This document shows positions 30,048 to 39,741 of a stretch of DNA of 64,000 nucleotides, one piece after another. A program made the position numbers and the translations under genes. The first letter of the stretch is position 1. Each line of letters begins with the position of its first letter. This DNA is from Oscarella lobularis (lineage: Eukaryota > Porifera > Homoscleromorpha > Homosclerophorida > Oscarellidae). The notes under the pieces are model-generated. The model did not search any database and was not told where the DNA came from. It worked only from the letters and a program-made list of their open reading frames with translations. The stretch covers positions 1,426,001 to 1,490,000 of the forward strand of contig NC_089178.1 of assembly GCF_947507565.1 (NCBI RefSeq). Reading direction: 5' to 3'.

Positions 30048-30200
30048 TAAAACGGTAACAGCGGTGGGAGGCTCCTCATGATGGCTATCCAGGCCATCAT
30101 TATCTAGATAGTATATTTTCTTTCAAACGGTAACAGCGGTGGGAGGCTCCTCATGATGGCTATCCAGGCCATCATTATCTAGATAGTATATTTTCTTTCA
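30048..30200 (+). repeat. Tandem pair of Helitron-like 3' ends
   Basis: The 76-bp unit AACGGTAACAGCGGTGGGAG ... GATGGCTATCCAGGCCATCA ... CTAGATAGTATATTTTCTTT occurs twice in a row. Each unit has GGTGGGAGGCTC, a hairpin ATGATGGC / GCCATCAT with a 7-nt loop, then TATCTAG, like the ends at 26.1 and 32.3 kb. Confidence 0.75.
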
Positions 30201-30414
30201 AATGTTCGCTTGTCCTACAGCGCTTCTCTCGCTGTTAGCGAAGCCCTTCGAGGCTTGACTACACTAGGCTATCCAGGCCATCGACTACACTAGGCTATCC
30301 TTGTAGATCGACAGTGGATGGAGTCTCTACGTCACTTACGACTGCTTCTCTGGAAGGATTTCGCTCTGAAGAGACGTCATCCAGTTAGTGTAGTGCTACC
30401 GTAGGCGCTGGTTG
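30201..30414. other. Short repeats, no gene
   Basis: The phrase GACTACACTAGGCTATCC occurs twice (about 30256 and 30283), the second time with CAGGCCATC between. Nothing coding. Confidence 0.5.
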
Positions 30415-31654
30415 TTAAGCGCCCTTTTCTGCTAAGCACCTATTATTTGATAAGCGCCCACTCATCTGATGTTTTTTTCCAATGTTTGTTAAGCGCTGCC
30501 AATCTTTTCATGCACTGTCGACTGTACGTTTGGCGTTATCGGGAGGTCAGATGTTGGACCGTCGTCTAACGCGCAGTCTCATATTGTTTCGTAACGGTAC
30601 ATGAAATGTCTGAGGTGGAAGGTGGACAGACTTCGAGTTGGTGTGGTTCGCAGAAAGAGCTACACGAGGGAAGCGAAGTTGAAAGTTGTCCAGTTCTTCG
30701 AAGGCTCTAATGGCAGAAACCTGTATCAAATCTGCAAACGCTTTTCCCTGAACAAACGGTGTAACGGTGAAACGATGGATCGCGATGAAGGAGAGCCTCC
30801 TCGAGAGCCGTAAAGGGAGCAAGAGGGTGAAGTTCTCTAAGCGATCAAAATTCCCGGATATCGAAAGCAGACTGTACCGGGAATTAAAGATTTGCGAAAG
30901 AAGGGGATGAAGGTGATCAGCATTCGTTCATTTTCCTTGTTTATATTTTTTACAAGGTGAAAGGTGGTTAAAAACAGATCTAAACAGATCCTAGAGGAAT
31001 TGCACCCCGGTTCATCATTTGCCTTTTCTGATTGCTGGTTTCAAGCATTCAAAAGGAGATTTCGAATCAGTCTCAGACGAGCAACGAACACCTGCCAAAG
31101 GAACCTAATGACAAGCGATTGTCTGTTCAGCTCTTTCATCAAAGAATTCGCAGTGCAGCCTCCAAATGTACTCAGGTTGGCCCGCTGGGAAAGTGGTCAG
31201 AACATCAGATTGCCAACATGGACCAAACACCATTACCGTTTACATTCGCTGACGGTGAGACCTATGCAGACAAAGGAGATCGAACGTTCATGTGGGTCAG
31301 GGGGAGGGCGTCCGGTTGGGACAAACGTCAAGCCACCATTCAGTTGACAGTATTTGCTGAGTGACAAGAGTCAGCCCTCTTCTAATTTTTTGTGGTCTTG
31401 GTATGAATAATTCGTGATTTTAGCTTCAAATTAATTGATTGTCTCGCAGGGAAACGGATTTTGTTGGAAGAAAGACTTAGTTATGACAACCGGGTGTACG
31501 TTGAAAAACATGCATGCGACGAGGAGGTAATGAAAATTTGGACTAGACAGTGCTGGAAGAATGCGTGTGAGGTCCCCATGCATTTGGTGATTGACATCCA
31601 TCGTGCGCAGAAAACCGACAAAATTCAGAGTTTTTTGAGGGATGAATGAAGTGG
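30415..31654 (+). pseudogene. Pogo/Tigger-like transposase, decayed
   Basis: The left end shows repeated TTAAGCGCC / TAAGCGCCCA words (30415-30500), as at pogo-type termini. The coding relic begins with the N-terminal HTH (RKSYTREAKLKVVQFFEGSN, about 30653-30715), then RSKFPDIESRLYREL (about 30845). After a shift it continues with the CENP-B-like region (FAFSDCWFQAFKRRFRISLR, about 31020-31080) and the DDE domain: first Asp in IANMDQTPLPFTFADG (about 31210-31255), then GASGWDKRQAT-type residues (about 31310) and second Asp in MHLVIDIHRAQKTD (about 31580-31620). The frame stops at 31649 where the foldback element begins. At least three frame changes; non-functional. Confidence 0.82.
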
Positions 31655-32230
31655 GGATCAGTGCCAAAGGCCGATCTGAAGAGGCGTCTAATTCCACATT
31701 AGCAATTCCAAGAAGCGCTTTGAGCACTTCTGCTGATAGCTACTGTCAAGCTTGTCCAGTTTAGTCAAGTTTTAGGATTTTAGCTTCCACGATAGACTAA
31801 TTAGACGAGGAAATAGCAGAACCGGAAGTGAGCTGTCACAGGCGTAGCAAAGGATTTTTTGGCTAGCTATAGATCTTTGGGTGTATAGAAATAAATACTC
31901 TAACCTTTCAAAGTGATTCCTTGCACGTATTTCTTCCGCTTGAGCACAAAAAATCGGAAGAAGTACGTGCGAGAAATCACTTCGAAAGGTTAGAGTACTT
32001 ATTTGTACGCACGAAAAGATCCATAGCAAGCCAAAAAATCTTTTGCTGCGCTTGTGAGAGGTCACTTTCGGTTCGCTATTGAAGCAGCTACAATACTAAA
32101 CCTTTACCTAAACTTGTCAAGCTTGAGGATAACTATCCGCGGAAGTTCTAAAAGCTCTTGTAGAATCTCTAAAGTGGAATTAGACGCCATTTCTAATCTG
32201 CTTTTGGCAACTGATCCCCACTTTCTGGCG
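31655..32230. repeat. Large foldback element 2
   Basis: Arms about 31655-31938 and 31955-32230, in inverted orientation and visibly diverged. Matching pairs include GGCGTCTAATTCCAC (31683) with GTGGAATTAGACGCC (32171), ATTTTTTGGCT with AGCCAAAAAAT, and TACTCTAACCTTTC with GAAAGGTTAGAGTA near the centre. The loop is about 16 bp. It sits directly at the truncated end of the pogo-like transposase. Confidence 0.85.
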
Positions 32231-32282
32231 CATGCGCAGTCATTGCGAAAAGGGTCTATTCTCCGCAAACTGAAAGAATTAA

Positions 32283-32560
32283 CTAGAGAATGATGGCCCG
32301 GTGTTGCCATCAAGCAGAGCCTCCCACCGCTTACCGTACCCGAGTGCTAATGCATAGTGTGACGTCATAAATTTTTATGTTGCCACATATTCACGTAGTC
32401 ATCACTGCCTATAGCCCCTACAGCTCAGTTCTACGTAGATACTGTACATACCTACATAATTGCCATGTTCTTCTAATTAGGCAATTTTCTGACGTATTGT
32501 ATTTCATAATTTGCTCTGTGTTTGAAGACATGCACGTGTACAGTACGGGGGTCATATTCC
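32283..32560 (-). mobile_element. Non-autonomous Helitron-like element, copy 2
   Basis: Reverse complement of the 25860-26133 family. On the minus strand it ends GGTGGGAGGCTC, hairpin ATGGCAACACC-GGGCCAT, then ATTCTCTAG followed by T. Shared TATGACGTCACACTATG and TGAGCTGTA words lie farther in. Confidence 0.65.
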
Positions 32561-32614
32561 TGTTACCCGTACACGCCTACATACAATACCTACGTACAAA
32601 CCGTACATGAGTAG

Positions 32615-32770
32615 ATACTTTTGATTGTGACGTCAGAGCGTGACAATCAAAACTCTCGTTTCGGTTGCTCAGTGCATTTATAAAACGGAAGATCAATTTG
32701 AAACAAGGGTTACTAAGCATTTTTTGAAAGAAAAACGCTTTATTCGTGCCTTTTTCGGGTCACCTCTGTC
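32615..32770 (+). repeat. Dispersed repeat family X, copy 3
   Basis: CTTTTGATTGTGACGTCAGA through CTTTATTCGTGCCTTTTTCGG; same order as copies 1 and 2, with a 30-bp internal deletion. Its left neighbour ACCCGTACACGCCTACATAC matches the outer flank of copy 2. Confidence 0.75.
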
Positions 32771-32865
32771 CCGGATGCAGTTGACGAAGTTTGAATTTCT
32801 CCTCCTCTCCTTGAGGCTTCTTTCTATCTCGCCGCTGTTATTTGTGACTGTAAATGGTGTAAATA

Positions 32866-33762
32866 GTGTATATAAGTCTTTTTCTTCTCCCTTTGAATCA
32901 ATTTTTCGTTTATATTTTCGATCGCATTTTTGTCACGCCACCTCACCTTTTTATCTCAATTTTATGCGTCAAATTACAGTTGTGTTTCATCAGGAACGTT
33001 TTTCCGATTACGAATGTGGTCAATTCTTCGGGTTGGGAAATTTCATTCTCGTTTTCAATTCAACGTCAAGTGATGTTTTTCAAATGCATTCATCGCGTTC
33101 GGTGTCGTCAATTCATTATGATGCTACTACTTTTATATGGTGATGTGGAAGTTAATCAAGGTCCTATACAATATCCTTGTGGTATCTGTGGTTGTTCGGT
33201 TCGTTCCAATCAGAAAGGAGTTCAATGTGATCTATGTGATTGCTGGTTTCACGCAAAGTGTGAATCTATTTCCTGCAATATTTATAGTTATCTGACTGTT
33301 AATGAATCGTGTTGCTGGTTATGTACCCGATGTGCTCTTCCTCAATTTGACGACTCACTCTTTAATGTTTCTGATATGCCATCTTTAAATGTTTCTGTCT
33401 CTTCTTTGTCAGGATTTGATGCGCAATCTGGCATTACCAGTGGTCTTTTCGATCGTTTCTCTCATTTGAAAAAATCTAATCGGAACTCCCTGTTGGCAGG
33501 CCTGAATATAAACGGTTTATCTTCAAAAATTGACTGGGTGCGTCTCTTACTTCACACGTGCTCAATGGATGCCCTTGCTTTATGTGAAACAAAAATTGAT
33601 GATTCTATTAATGACTCGTGTTTATCAGTGAATGGTTATGATCTTTTTCGATCTGACAGGTCTTGTCATGGTGGTGGCGTTGCTCTGTATGTGGCATCTC
33701 AGTATTGTGGCTCAGTTTTGTCTTTTACGGCAGATCTCGAGGGTGTGGCTATAATTCCCCGA
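32866..33762 (+). pseudogene. LINE ORF: PHD finger plus start of AP endonuclease
   Basis: The open frame (to 33954 as read) has, after a weak N terminus, YGDVEVNQGPIQYPCGICG and a PHD-type zinc finger (C-x2-C, C-D-L-C-D-C-WFH-x2-C, CWLC; about 33170-33330), then the first motifs of an APE-type endonuclease: LLAGLNINGLSSKIDWVRLL (Asn), LALCETKIDD (catalytic Glu) and GGGVALYVASQY (about 33490-33700). This order is known for CR1-like LINEs. Coding similarity stops near 33755 at LEGVAI, where a dispersed repeat and a TCTG microsatellite begin, so RT is absent. The true start codon is uncertain; the first Met codons lie in a poorly conserved stretch. Confidence 0.8.
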
Positions 33763-33841
33763 ACACCCGCGCGCGCCCTGGTGGGAGGGGCTCTCAAACG
33801 TGATCGGCTAAAATCTCAAAGTGTGTGTCTGTCTGTCTGTC

Positions 33842-33879
<38 letters not shown>

Positions 33880-34330
33880 GGTAACGCTCACGTCACAATC
33901 GCTCTTAGGCCAATCACACTCAAAGGTGCCTTTATGACATCACATTCATTGTGATGTCATACCCTCCCGTATAAAAAAGAAATGCTACCGAAAAAGGTGA
34001 CGTCACAGTATCGAAATCGCGAACCCCCGTATAGCAGAATTGTAAAGAAAGAAACGCATTTATCGAAAGCCGCGGATGGATCGAAGATCGATCGCTAGGC
34101 CGATCGATCGAAGCTCGATCGGTGAGCCGATCGATCGAAGGATCGATCGGGTGAGATCGATCGCTAGGCCGATCGATCGAAGATCGATCGCTAGGCCGAT
34201 CGATCAAAGATCGATCGGTGAGCCGAAGATCGCTAGGCCGATCAAAGTACATGTACAGTGTAGTACACAGCGTCGTCCTGTACAAGATGACGTAACAGAA
34301 ATGACGTAAGATAAATGACGTAACAATAGG
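33763..34330. repeat. Repeat-rich stretch: TCTG microsatellite and GATCGATCG tandem array
   Basis: GGGAGGGGCTCTCAAACGTG (about 33785, family X type), (TCTG)n with minor breaks at about 33824-33880, a GATCGATCG-A-(A/G)-type array with 9-30 bp variants at 34077-34235, and three ATGACGTAA words at 34285-34322 just before the start codon of Helitron copy C. No gene; the antisense frame over the array is a shadow. Confidence 0.8.
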
Positions 34331-34365
34331 ACGTCCATTCATTTGGATTTGCGATTGCGAAAACA

Positions 34366-35694
34366 ATGAGCGACTTCTCTTCAAGCGATTCTCACGTAAG
34401 TTCTTTTTTTACTAAAAAAGAGCTGATGCGCCCGTTTGTCAGCGACGGGACAACGGTTGAAGCATCGCCGGTGCGCCTGATTCACTCGGTTGATGCACCT
34501 ATGACTTCCGATCTAAACAGTAGCGAAGTGAAAGATAGCCGTCTCGATTCGGAGACATTTTGCGGTTATGTTGACCCCATAAAAAGTAACAAAGGTCCCT
34601 CTTTGGTGGAATCGCCGTCGTCAAGGAAAAAGCGACTCCAACGTGAAAGGGTTCGCCGATGTCGTGCTAAGCGCTCTAAGAAGGAAGCCGAAAATGCCAA
34701 GAAGCATGATCCACAGTGGCATGACGAAAAGAGAGCTATGGAAAGTGCGTTCGAGCGAAGTAAGAGGCGCAGAAGTGATGCAATGAAAAAGGCCTTTAGT
34801 CGAGAGGCAGAAACAGAAGAAGTGCGTTGGGAGCGCTTAGCCAAGGACGTCATTCGTCATTCGAACACGAGAGTAGATGAATCAGCTGATGAACGTCAGA
34901 GACGTCTACGTAATGACACGATGCGTCACTCGGAAGTGAGGCAAAATGAAAGCGTTGTAGAGCGGGAAAGACGTCTACATAATGACACGATGCGTCACTC
35001 GGAAGTGAGGCAAAATGAAAGCGTTGTAGAACGGAAAAGACGTCTACGTAATGACACGTTGCGTCACTCGGAAGTGAGGCAAAATGAAAGCGTTGTAGAA
35101 CGGGAAAGACGTCTACGTAATGACACGTTGCGTCACTCGGAAGTGAGGCAAAATGAAAGCGTTGTAGAACGGGAAAGCCGTCTGAATAATGAAGCGTTGC
35201 GTCACTCCGAAGTGAGGCAATGTGAAAGCGTAGAAGAAAAGCAGAATCGTCTCCTTACCGACACTTTACGTCATTCTGATGCGAGACAACACGAGACTGC
35301 AGACGAAAGGCAGATTCGCACTGAAAAAAACGCAGCGCGTATGAAAAATTATCGCCAAAAGAAGCGCGTCTCTGAAGTTGAAGCAAAAGGAAACGCGACG
35401 AAAAAGCGAAAGTTTGCCAGCGAAAGCGAATCGTCAGAAAATTACGTGCCTTTTTGGAAGCAAAAAGATCCTTCTGAATTTGAAGAGTTTGGACAAAAAT
35501 GCCTCGACTCTTTCCATAAGGTAATGTCAAAATTAGAATTTAAAACATGCACATCTTGCGATGAGTCTTGGCCTACATTGCGAATGAAGGCTAACACCGA
35601 GATGTTCTGGCAGTGCTCTATTGATCACGGAAGTGATCAAGCGGGCCTTCTTACGTCAGACAATAATATCCTGGCAGCGTTCCACCGCTTCTGA
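34366..35694 (+). pseudogene. N-terminal part of Helitron copy C with 23-aa repeats
   Basis: 442-aa frame starting MSDFSSSDSHVSSFFTKKEL. Residues about 85-140 are basic, and residues about 160-330 hold seven or so copies of a 23-aa unit (NESVVERERRLHNDTMRHSE type), the middle four nearly identical. The Cys block follows at the end (FKTCTSCDESWPT and MFWQCS, about 35530-35620) with GLLTSDNN. The frame breaks at 35680-35694, where one base is missing compared with copy A; the proline-rich continuation PGSVPPLLKDL is readable in the next frame. The repeats predict long charged helices. Confidence 0.85.
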
Positions 35695-37742
35695 AGGATT
35701 TATCTACTGTAGAGGAAATGCTCATAGCGCAAATAGCGCCTATGATGAACGTATTCAGGTTGCCGTCTGGAAGGCAGTATGGCTACAGCGGTGACGTTCT
35801 AAATTTGCCACAGGACGTGCAATCCGTTGTAAACAGCCTGCCTCGAACTGCGAGCAACTTGGGTACAGTAGTTGTACGTCGAAAGCGAAGTTCCGGGAAT
35901 GTGATGGAATTTCGCGTTCGACGAGATCGAGTTTATGCAGCACTTGTGCTTCTAAAGCGAAACAACAAGTACTACAGTAACATTAAAATAGATTCCGTAG
36001 CGCTAGATGCTCTTTCTGAAGACGGAGAGCTTAAAGAACTTCAAACGATTGAAATTGATGTAGTTAATGACATTTCTCCTTTTGGTGCCAATGCACCTGA
36101 AGCGGACGCGTGCAAAACAGGTGAAGAAAACGATGATAATATCGAATTTTCCCACTCTGTTTTGCCGTCGACGTCATTGGGACTGACAGAAACGGAGAAA
36201 ATACGCAAAGTCATTAACAAAATAGGTGATAAACCTTGGTATAGCGCTAAGAAACAATCGTCTGAACAAAAATCGTCACCGTCCGACGATGAAACAGTAG
36301 ATGAAAGCTCAGCTTTCATGAAATGGCCTACCTGTGGTAGTACTCCTATAAGTGAGTTTACCACCGAAGGCTACTGGACGCAAGCATTTCCAACGCTTTT
36401 TCCAACTGGAGCAGGTGACTTCAGGAGTCCACGAGTTCGATCGGTGACTCTTGCAGATTATCTAAAGCATTTGATGCGCTACAAAGACGGGCGATTTGCT
36501 TAGCATCCACGCTTTAGATACTTTGCACTGAACACTTTGATGCGTTGGCGAGCGTTGGAAACTTCGCGTGTGTTTATTAAACAAAATCCAGAAGAGGCAA
36601 AATTAACTGTCGAAGAGTTGCAAGAGATGTCGAAGACTTCTGCAACTCCCGATTTTGCATCCAAAGTATTTCACTTTGGAAAAAGTTTGCACGGCTCAAA
36701 GCAGTATTGGTTAATGCAAAGACGAAATTTATTTGCTATGCAAGAAAAACTCGGTCAGCCCAGCTGCTTCTTTACTCTTAGTGCAGCTGATTCGCACTGG
36801 CCCGAGCTCTTTGATCTTGCACAGCACTGCAATAAAGATAGCACGTCCGAGGAGTTGTATCGTAGCTATCGAAAACGAAACGAAACGTTGAATGCAAATC
36901 CAATGTTAGCAGATTGGTTTTTCACTCGACGAGCGTTTGAATTTTTGAAATCATTTTTGGTACCAGTTCTTGGTTTCGAGGACTACTGGGCTCGCATTGA
37001 GTATCAACACCGAGGAAGTGCTCATTTTCACGGTCTTGGTTGGACACGAGATGCTCCCGACTTCCAAACGACAATGAAACGTATAAAAGAGTATCCTGAA
37101 ATGAATTTGCAGTTTAACGAGAAAGCCAACTGGAAAGCGGTTGAACGCATTTGTGCGACAGAAGGAGAAGACATAGTCAAATTTACAGATTGGCTGATGT
37201 CAACAGTTAATCCTTCTTTCGACGATGCAGGTGATGGTCAAATGCCCAAGGTGCATCCGAGTGATCATCCATGCCACCAGAGGTGGCGCGATGTGGATGA
37301 TCACGAAGCGGATTACGAGAGGCTCATTGCCACTGTTCAAAGGCATACAGAGTGCAAAGCCTGCTTGAAAGATCTGGGTGATGGCACTAAAGTATGCCGC
37401 TTTCACTTTCCAAAAGCTCTGCAGAAGGAGACAAAGTTCGAAGTATGTCCGTATAACCTAATAGAGCCGTCGGTCGATACAAAACGAAACGACCCACGAA
37501 TCAACACTCACAATCCTTTACAACTTCAAGATTGGAGAGCAAACGTTGATATGCAAGTTTGCGTAAGTGCTTATGGACTTGCCAAGTACGTCATGTCCCG
37601 CAGTTACGCAAAAGGCCAGCAAACGAACAGCGTCGCAAAGCAGTTTGCTGACGCTGTTCGGCTATTTTCACGCCGAGAAGATGTGGCAGAATTTAATGTA
37701 AGTTGTCTAAAGCATTCGCCAAATTGTGTGTGGCGGTTATAA
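35695..37742 (+). pseudogene. Rep domain of Helitron copy C, then abrupt jump to late helicase
   Basis: Frame 35718-36503 carries APMMNVFRLPSGRQYGYSG, EFTTEGYWTQAFPTLFP and SVTLADYLKHLMRYKDGRFA, ending at a TAG where copy A has an intact codon. The frame resumes at once (HPRFRYFALN) and runs to 37742 with CFFTLSAADSHWPELF, the HUH motif RGSAHFHGLGW (about 37010-37045), YERLIATVQRHTECK and WRANVDMQVCVSAYGLAKYV, which holds the candidate Tyr pair (Y-G-L-A-K-Y). At about 37640 the text jumps to FADAVRLFSRREDVAEFN, which in copies A and B lies about 280 residues into the helicase. That deletion removes Walker A, Walker B and their neighbours. Only one stop and one shift spoil the Rep half. Confidence 0.88.
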
Positions 37743-38498
37743 ATGCAGATCATAATTGCCACGAAGCTTCAACGGCAAACGAAGAAATTGCTGGCGGTCT
37801 ACATTCGCGCCTTCATCTTTGCGAAGGCGCGCGTGTAATGCTGACGTAAAATCTCTGGACCGAAAAAGGTTTAGTCAATGGCCATTCTGTATAAGACGGG
37901 CTGCAAGCCGCCCTCACTGCCAGAGGCCGTCGTTATTTGAATGGACAAATACGACGGCCCAACTTGGGGTGGAGAGCGATGCGTTCCTATTAGTCCCATT
38001 GAACGAACATGGCCAAGCTCAAATGTAAAGAGTAACGCAACTACTTGCAAACGGCGGCAGCTCCCGCTTCACTTGGCGTGGGCTATAACCGTTCACAAGT
38101 CACAAGGGCTTACTCTTGACAAGGCCGTAATCGATTTAGGGCAGCGAGATTTTGCACCGGGAATTACGTACGTTGCGTTGTCTCGAGTGCGAAATTTAGA
38201 TAACTGCCTAATTCAAAGCTTTGACTTTCAACGTATAGCTCATTTGAACAAGTCAAAAATCTATAAACGTCGTTTGATCGAAGATCGACGTTTGGCGAAA
38301 CTAGCCAAGCGCACGGAGTCTATCTTTTCTTTAAACGACACTAAATCCGATTTAGTTTACGATTTTTTCACCAAGTTAGAAGAAGAGCAGCAGAAGCTGC
38401 CAGAGCTGTTGGATAGTGATGATAACTCCGACCCCTCTGACTTGGAGGAAAACATTAGCCCTATTACATTCAAAGGGAACAAACGTAGTGATAAATAA
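37743..38498 (+). pseudogene. Helicase C-terminal end of Helitron copy C
   Basis: 37743-37940 is readable only with stops (LCEGARVMLT-stop-NLWTEKGLVNG). From 37941 a 185-codon frame is clean: [33 protein letters not shown] (motif V region) and [20 protein letters not shown] (motif VI, about 38170-38225), then an acidic linker. It stops at 38498, about 90 bp before the OTU frame; in copy B the two are continuous. Confidence 0.87.
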
Positions 38499-38591
38499 AG
38501 TAATTCTTCGAACGGTAGTTTAAAGCCATCAACTACGGCACAGCGCACTGCGTCTCCTCCTCTGCCTCCTCTTCGAAAACCTGGTCGAAAA

Positions 38592-39165
38592 GTGCAGAGA
38601 AAAGATGGAAACGCAGTACAGGATCCCACGTCTCCGATGCCCTTTCTTCGCAAACTTGGTCGAAGAAGGAAGAAAATAATTGGAGACGGAAACTGTTATT
38701 TTCGCTGTCTATCGAAAGCAGCAGTTGGCAAACAAGACTTGCATCTGCAGTTTCGGACTCAAATTGCTGACATCATGTCGCAGTTCAAACATGCGTTTGA
38801 GATCTTTTCTCCAGACGGTAAAACGTACGAAGATCACGTAAGCGCAATTAGAAATCCAGGTGCTTGGTCGACGCAGGCAGAAATATATGCTACCGCAACT
38901 CGGTATCAAATTGATGTCTGCGTTTATACATGGTTTGGTAGAAATTGGGATTATGCAATTATACAAGCCACGATTTCATCTAAATGTTGTAGAAAGAGAA
39001 AAAATGCCTTTTCAAAGGATTGAAATACTTCACTACTACAATCATTTCGAGCTGATCGTGCCACTCAATCCAAGTACAAAATTGACTGCACCAGGTCTCT
39101 CGCAAGCACGTCTGAAGAGTAGTGGTAAGAATTTGGGATGCTTCTTTTTTTTGAACAGCATCTAG
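38592..39165 (+). pseudogene. OTU-like cysteine protease domain of Helitron copy C
   Basis: Frame 38592-39023 contains IIGDGNCYFRCLSKAA (catalytic Asp and Cys) and GAWSTQAEIYATATRYQIDV; a one-base shift near 38960 continues in the frame YKPRFHLNVVE and reaches YYNHFELIVPL (His) near 39050. OTU enzymes remove ubiquitin or related tags; in Helitrons their role is unproven. The Asp-Cys-His set is conserved in both copies B and C although both elements are broken, which suggests it was under selection in the active ancestor. Confidence 0.85.
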
Positions 39166-39239
39166 GCTACGGCCTTGGGGCTCATGCATAATGTGATGCC
39201 CCTAAAAATTTTTTTGGGCTGCAAAGCGTTCAGACCTCC

Positions 39240-39315
39240 TCGTGGTGCAGCCTGGGTGACGCTAACATGAACGCACATATGTAAACTTTACATATATATA
39301 TATATGTATATATAT
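39240..39315. repeat. Short repeat and TATATA run
   Basis: GCAGCCTGGGTGACGCTAAC ATGAACGCAC matches the reverse complement of 17005-17035; a TATATATATA run follows as it does there. Confidence 0.65.
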
Positions 39316-39741
39316 CATATATTTCAACAATTAAACAAAAAACAAACAAACAGACAAATTAATTATTTAGAAGTTTTTTCTTCGTCTTCCGATGCGGGCG
39401 ATGCACGCAAACGAAATGCGCTAAAGGCAGACGTCAATGCCGTCGTCGCCGTCGTCGCCACAGGCGTCGTCGCCGCCGAAGGTGGAGGTCTCCGCGGAGG
39501 AGGCGTAGGAGGAGAAGTAGGAAGAGGAGGACGAGGAGGAGGAGGGGTTTCCGCCACTATCGGGCGGAAATGTGTGCCCTGTTGGTAGTATTGATGGTAG
39601 TAGTAGTAGGGGTGGTATGTTGGGCACTCAGGACCGGGTGATTCGCCCAGAAAGTTTGGTCGAAAACTCTTTCGACCGTGTTCATCACCCCGTCCTGCGT
39701 GCCTTCCACGGTGGTGGGATGGATACCGTCATCCCACCGTA
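39316..39741. other. Low-complexity stretch, no confident gene
   Basis: GCC/GTC and GGAGGA-type simple repeats (39430-39550) produce Pro-rich (minus strand) or Gly/Val-rich (plus strand) frames. A minus-strand frame 39853-39557 (MSEVTNGCGGVPVTRMLRHN) runs into the foldback arm and is probably a by-product of it. Confidence 0.5.

Larger units (their letters stand above)
34366..39165 (+). mobile_element. OTU-type Helitron copy C, with helicase core deleted
   Basis: Plus-strand Helitron with the same order as copies A and B: 23-aa repeats, Cys block, Rep HUH domain, end of Pif1 helicase, OTU-like domain. The Rep domain is followed directly by late helicase sequence, so the Walker A/B part is missing. 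Several stops and one-base shifts are present. The left border is probably near 34320. On the right the OTU frame ends at about 39165 and a short repeat lies at 39240-39300. Confidence 0.88.

Noticed and set aside
33932-34384. Arg/Asp/Ser-rich minus-strand frame of 150 codons
   Set aside because: Product of the GATCGATCG tandem array and overlapping the start of Helitron C; no conserved motif.
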